Below the pieces are notes generated by a model that saw only the letters and a program-made list of their open reading frames with translations, searched no databases and was not told where the DNA came from. A stretch of DNA of 9,715 nucleotides from Bacillota bacterium. Lineage in GTDB: Bacteria > Bacillota > Bacilli > Bacillales > Cytobacillaceae. Positions 6,632 through 9,715 of this stretch are shown piece by piece (position 1 is the first letter of the stretch; each line of letters begins with the position of its first letter). The stretch covers positions 1-9,715 of the forward strand of contig JAUZPT010000086.1 in the NCBI GenBank assembly GCA_030705745.1, written 5' to 3'. Made by a program: the position numbers and the translations under genes.

Positions 6632-7558
6632 TCATTCGTGTGAAACCTTCGTTTCACACGCTTTTAAGCTCTGCGGATTAACATAATAATTTAACCAATT
6701 GGAAAACAGCAGGAACCCGTGAGAACGCCAGGAATTTTGCGGCATTATAGCCGGATTATTTTCTGGGTAGTAATTTTCGGGAAGCTTTATTTCTAATCCT
6801 TTTTTTAGATCACGCTCATATTCTTGTGAAAGCGAATCTGCATCATATTCCAGATGTCCTGTAATCATAATTTGTTTTCCATCGTTAGAGGCTATGATCA
6901 AAGCTCCTGCATCGGTAGATGATGAAAGGAGCTTTAATTGCGGATGTCGTTGAATTTCGTCAGCATGTACATCCGTGTACCGTGAATGTGGAGCCAGAAA
7001 TAAATCATCAAACCCTAGAACAAGCTTTTCCTTTCTTTCATGGACTATATGTGTGTATACACCAAAGCATTTTCTCGGCAATTCATTTTTTCCTATTCCG
7101 AAATGGTAATAAAGCGCGGCTTGCGCACCCCAACAAATATGCAGAGTTGATTTGATATGTGTCTTTGACCATTCCATTATCTCTGCTAATTCAGGCCAGT
7201 AGTTGACTTGCTCGAAGTGCATTAACTCAACGGGAGCGCCTGTTATGATCATTCCGTCAAAGTTTCTTTCTTTTACATTTGAAAATCCTTTGTAAAATTT
7301 GTCTAGATGCAGCTTGGATGTATTTTGAGAAGTATATGATTCGGTTGTTAAAAAAGTCACGTCAATCTGAAGGGCAGTATTCCCGAGTAATCGTAAAAGC
7401 TGGATTTCAGCTGTTTCCTTGATTGGCATCAAGTTAAGAATGAGTATCGTCAATGGTCTTGTGCTTTGACGGTATACCATTTCATCATCCATCAAAAAAA
7501 TATGTTCCGCTTCGAGTACTTTACGAACAGGCATTAATTTAGGAATGTTAATCGGCAA
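6632..7558 (-). CDS. metA: Homoserine O-acyltransferase, predicted acetyl-CoA-dependent
   Basis: A 308-residue cytoplasmic enzyme that acylates the hydroxyl of L-homoserine, the first committed step of methionine synthesis. Family residues are at canonical positions: C142 nucleophile in TLHICWGAQA, and H235 and E237 in TGHLEYDA. K47 in LMPIKETAE also fits. E111 (GAPVELMHFE) is the residue that in Bacillus cereus MetA favours acetyl-CoA over succinyl-CoA, so O-acetylhomoserine is the likely product despite the historical 'succinyltransferase' name. The start is TTG 7558 behind AAGGAG with sensible spacing, giving the standard MPINIP N-terminus. A sigma-A promoter sits close upstream and the leader (about 30 nt) is too short for an S-box. 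The last codons form a hairpin (6637-6660). It is transcribed divergently from fhs. Confidence 0.95.
   Translation of the reverse strand: MPINIPKLMPVRKVLEAEHIFLMDDEMVYRQSTRPLTILILNLMPIKETAEIQLLRLLGNTALQIDVTFLTTESYTSQNTSKLHLDKFYKGFSNVKERNFDGMIITGAPVELMHFEQVNYWPELAEIMEWSKTHIKSTLHICWGAQAALYYHFGIGKNELPRKCFGVYTHIVHERKEKLVLGFDDLFLAPHSRYTDVHADEIQRHPQLKLLSSSTDAGALIIASNDGKQIMITGHLEYDADSLSQEYERDLKKGLEIKLPENYYPENNPAIMPQNSWRSHGFLLFSNWLNYYVNPQSLKACETKVSHE
6637..6660. repeat. Perfect hairpin over the 3' end of metA
   Basis: CGTGTGAAAC (6637-6646) and GTTTCACACG (6651-6660) form a 10-bp stem with the 4-base loop CTTC on the plus strand (GAAG on the metA transcript). It ends three bases before the metA stop codon (6632-6634). 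After it the metA transcript is A-rich, so it is not a standard terminator for metA. On the plus strand CTTTT follows, giving at most a weak terminator. Confidence 0.6.
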
Positions 7559-7594
7559 TGGAACATCTCCTTATCAGAAAATTCAATTAACACA

Positions 7595-7622
7595 ATTATA
7601 ACGATTATTTTGATTGTAACAA
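7595..7622 (-). promoter_or_regulatory. metA promoter
   Basis: On the minus strand TTGTTA (7617-7622) is followed after 16 bases by a consensus TATAAT (7595-7600). The transcript would start near 7588, about 30 nt before the TTG start codon. No hairpin or SAM riboswitch fits in that leader. Confidence 0.6.
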
Positions 7623-7675
7623 CAATTTATGAACAAAAAATTCATATTTTAACAACCCTCAGCCAGCTTACATTT

Positions 7676-7684
7676 TGGTACAAT
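7676..7684 (+). promoter_or_regulatory. Extended -10 promoter of fhs
   Basis: TGGTACAAT is a TGn extended -10 box 38 bases upstream of the first fhs ATG. No good -35 box lies 16-18 bases upstream, which is usual for extended -10 promoters. Confidence 0.45.
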
Positions 7685-7722
7685 GATATTGAGATGCCAA
7701 ACTTTGCGAGGGAAATTGGGGG

Positions 7723-9417
7723 ATGGAAATGAAGATGAAAACAGAAGTTAAATCGGACATTGAAATTGCACAAAACTCTACGATGAAACCTATTAAGGAA
7801 ATAGCTGAAAGTATTGGTTTAACGGAAGATGACTTAGAACTTTACGGAAAATATAAAGCAAAGCTGACATCAGAAGCATTGGCGAAATTAAAAACAAAAG
7901 AAAGTGGAAAAATTATTCTTGTAACTTCGATTAATCCTACACCAGCTGGAGAAGGAAAGTCGACGGTTACGGTCGGTTTGGGAGACGCTTTTAATAGGAT
8001 TGGAAAAAAAGCCATGATTGCCATGAGGGAGCCTTCACTTGGACCGACGATGGGCATAAAAGGAGGAGCAACAGGCGGAGGGTTTTCGCAAGTATTGCCG
8101 ATGGAAGACATCAATTTACATTTTACTGGTGACTTGCACGCGATCACAACGGCAAATAATGCGCTCGCTGCTTTGCTCGATAATCATATGCAGCAGGGAA
8201 ATGAGCTTGGAATTGATCAGCGCCGAATCGTTTGGAAACGCGCTGTCGATTTAAATGACAGGGCGTTAAGAAAAGTAATCATTGGACTTGGAGGACCGCT
8301 TCAGGGCGTCCCAAGGGAAGATGGCTTCGACATTACCGTTGCATCGGAAATTATGGCTGTATTGTGCCTCGCTACAGATCTGAAAGATTTGAAGCTTCGT
8401 TTATCGAGAATGGTCGTTGCATATAATTACCAAAAGGAACCGGTGACGGTAGCAGACTTAGGCGTAGAAGGTGCTTTGGCGTTGATTTTAAAGGATGCGG
8501 TTAAACCGAATCTTGTTCAGACGATTGAACACACACCTGCATTGATTCATGGAGGGCCGTTTGCCAATATCGCTCACGGATGTAACAGCGTGATCGCCAC
8601 GCTTGCCGCAACGAAGCTGGCTGATTTCGTTATTACGGAAGGCGGTTTTGGTGCAGATCTTGGTGCAGAGAAATTTTTGCACATCAAATCAAGAAGTGCT
8701 GGCATCAAACCGGAGGCAGTCGTTATTGTTGCCACGATTCGTGCGCTTAAAATGCATGGCGGATTAGCAAAATCTGAGCTCGGCAATGAAAATGTGGATG
8801 CGTTGACAAAAGGTTTCTCCAACTTGAAAAAGCATATTGAAACAATCCAGAGCTTCGGGCTTCCAGCTGTTGTGGCGATCAATCGTTTCACGGCCGATAC
8901 GAATCTGGAAGTGGACGTCCTTCTTGATTGGTGCAAAAACGAAAATATACGTGTTGCGTTAACGGAAGTTTGGGAAAAAGGTGGAGCTGGCGGAGTTGAG
9001 CTTGCAGAGCTTTTATTAGAAGTGATCGACGAAAATGCAAATCAGTTCCATTCTCTTTATGAATTGTCAGATTCAATCGAACAGAAGGTTAGGACAATCG
9101 TACAAAAAGTTTACGGTGGAAAGGATGTTGAATTTTCGCCAAAAGCAAGAAAGCAGCTAGCTGATTTTGAAAAATTCGGCTGGTCCGATTTGCCGATATG
9201 TATGGCGAAATCACAGTATTCATTGTCGGATGATCCGACCAAACTTGGCCGTCCAACTGATTTTACAGTGACAATAAGAGAATTTAAGCCTTCCATTGGT
9301 GCAGGATTTATTGTCGCGTTAACGGGTGAAGTAATGACTATGCCTGGACTTCCGAAAAAACCTGCCGCCCTCAATATGGACGTGGATGAAGACGGAAATG
9401 CAATCGGCTTGTTCTAA
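7723..9417 (+). CDS. fhs: Formate--tetrahydrofolate ligase
   Basis: A 564-residue enzyme that makes 10-formyl-tetrahydrofolate from formate, tetrahydrofolate and ATP, feeding purine synthesis and initiator formyl-Met. The nucleotide loop [10 protein letters not shown] is at 72-81. The family signature [10 protein letters not shown] is at 111-120, followed by [17 protein letters not shown]. Further conserved stretches include [27 protein letters not shown], and the terminal GLF. Length is normal for the family (about 560). Three in-frame starts compete: ATG 7723, 7729 and 7735. The GGGGG directly abuts 7723, so 7729 or 7735 has better SD spacing, while GAGGG further up suits 7723. The difference is at most four residues. 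The gene ends TAA TAG and has its own promoter and terminator. It is absent from B. subtilis 168 but common in cereus-like bacilli. Confidence 0.97.
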   Translation: MEMKMKTEVKSDIEIAQNSTMKPIKEIAESIGLTEDDLELYGKYKAKLTSEALAKLKTKESGKIILVTSINPTPAGEGKSTVTVGLGDAFNRIGKKAMIAMREPSLGPTMGIKGGATGGGFSQVLPMEDINLHFTGDLHAITTANNALAALLDNHMQQGNELGIDQRRIVWKRAVDLNDRALRKVIIGLGGPLQGVPREDGFDITVASEIMAVLCLATDLKDLKLRLSRMVVAYNYQKEPVTVADLGVEGALALILKDAVKPNLVQTIEHTPALIHGGPFANIAHGCNSVIATLAATKLADFVITEGGFGADLGAEKFLHIKSRSAGIKPEAVVIVATIRALKMHGGLAKSELGNENVDALTKGFSNLKKHIETIQSFGLPAVVAINRFTADTNLEVDVLLDWCKNENIRVALTEVWEKGGAGGVELAELLLEVIDENANQFHSLYELSDSIEQKVRTIVQKVYGGKDVEFSPKARKQLADFEKFGWSDLPICMAKSQYSLSDDPTKLGRPTDFTVTIREFKPSIGAGFIVALTGEVMTMPGLPKKPAALNMDVDEDGNAIGLF

Positions 9418-9466
9418 TAGCAGATCTTAATAGAATGAATTATCCCAACTATTTTCAATAATTTAT

Positions 9467-9492
9467 CCCCCTGCCGTTGCAGGGGTTATTTT
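9467..9492 (+). terminator. Rho-independent terminator of fhs
   Basis: CCCCTGC (9468-9474) pairs with GCAGGGG (9479-9485) around the loop CGTT, followed by TTATTTTATT. It lies 50 bases after the fhs stop codon and isolates fhs from the DegV-family gene. Confidence 0.88.
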
Positions 9493-9562
9493 ATTGGAAT
9501 ACTACATAATTGATGGTCATTTACTTTTTTAAAAAAAGAAGTTAGATTTAAGGAGAAGTTTT

Positions 9563-9622
9563 ATTTTTCAGAAAACAGAAGACGTTGATGAATTGGATTT
9601 TAGTAAGGGGGAGAATGAATGA
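9563..9622 (+). other. Possible 19-codon upstream reading frame with ATT start, overlapping the degV-like start
   Basis: AAGGAG (9550-9555) stands 7 nt before ATT 9563, which opens 19 codons (IFQKTEDVDE...KGENE) ending in TGA 9620-9622. That TGA overlaps the downstream ATG as ATGA, the usual layout for translational coupling. ATT is a very rare start codon, so this may be a decayed or regulatory leader peptide, or chance. Confidence 0.25.
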
Positions 9623-9715
9623 CAAAAACTGAATGGGTGACTGACAGCACCGCCTTTTTAGACGATGACTTGAAAAACAACCCGGATTTCTATAGCATTC
9701 CTTTGACTATTTTAT
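9619..9715 (+). CDS. DegV family protein, 5' part only (continues beyond window)
   Basis: Only the first 32 codons are inside the window. MTKTEWVTDSTAFLDDDL, then DFYSIPLTIL, match the N-terminus of DegV-family fatty-acid-binding proteins; the VTDST stretch holds the conserved serine/threonine that contacts the fatty-acid carboxylate. In Firmicutes such proteins (FakB type) present fatty acids to the kinase FakA for phospholipid synthesis; which paralogue this is cannot be told from 32 residues. ATG 9619 has the SD AAGGGGGAG a few bases upstream. Confidence 0.85.
   Translation, partial: MTKTEWVTDSTAFLDDDLKNNPDFYSIPLTIL

Noticed and set aside
8574..8936. Minus-strand 120-codon frame inside fhs, with other long antisense frames nearby
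   Set aside because: They mirror the highly conserved fhs coding sequence; long antisense frames are expected from its codon use.

Overview
The window looks like chromosomal DNA of a low-GC, spore-former-type Bacillaceae. MntR is nearly identical in motif to the Bacillus subtilis regulator, and fhs, metA and topB are also Bacillus-like. Shine-Dalgarno (SD) sequences are strong and G-rich (runs of GGGGG), terminators are classical stem-plus-T-tract, and an intergenic repeat of the ATAAgCGGAnnnnnTCCGcTTAT type is present. The presence of fhs and the large fused sigma/anti-sigma gene point away from B. subtilis itself and towards cereus-, megaterium- or Peribacillus-like relatives. The species cannot be fixed from this window. 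No phage, plasmid, CRISPR, tRNA or rRNA gene was seen.

Layout. Positions 1-2038 (minus strand) hold one uninterrupted reading frame that runs off the left edge. It joins an ECF-like sigma factor (regions 2 and 4), a ZAS-type zinc anti-sigma motif, one transmembrane helix and a large extracytoplasmic DUF4179-type part. This is the most unusual object in the window. Positions 2039-2590 carry its promoter, two minus-strand terminators and an ATG-less stop-free frame that may be a gene relic. Positions 2591-3157 (minus) encode a DUF4256 protein. Positions 3158-3538 hold a small repeat element with 11-bp inverted ends and several internal palindromes, then a hairpin covering the topB ribosome binding site. 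Positions 3539-5719 (plus) encode a type IA topoisomerase III. Positions 5868-6290 (plus) encode the manganese regulator MntR. Its terminator is shared with the convergent small DUF3892 gene (6328-6540, minus), which lies downstream of metA (6632-7558, minus). metA and fhs (7723-9417, plus) are divergently transcribed from a 164-bp spacer. At the right edge a DegV-family gene begins (9619), preceded by a possible tiny upstream reading frame.

How the genes work together. Most are independent housekeeping or regulatory units. metA (homoserine acylation, first committed step to methionine) and fhs (formyl-tetrahydrofolate supply) back on to each other and both touch one-carbon/methionine metabolism, but they have separate promoters. 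The sigma/anti-sigma fusion should be a self-contained envelope-sensing switch: the cytoplasmic N-terminus can bind RNA polymerase, the outside half can sense, and the inhibitory module lies between them.
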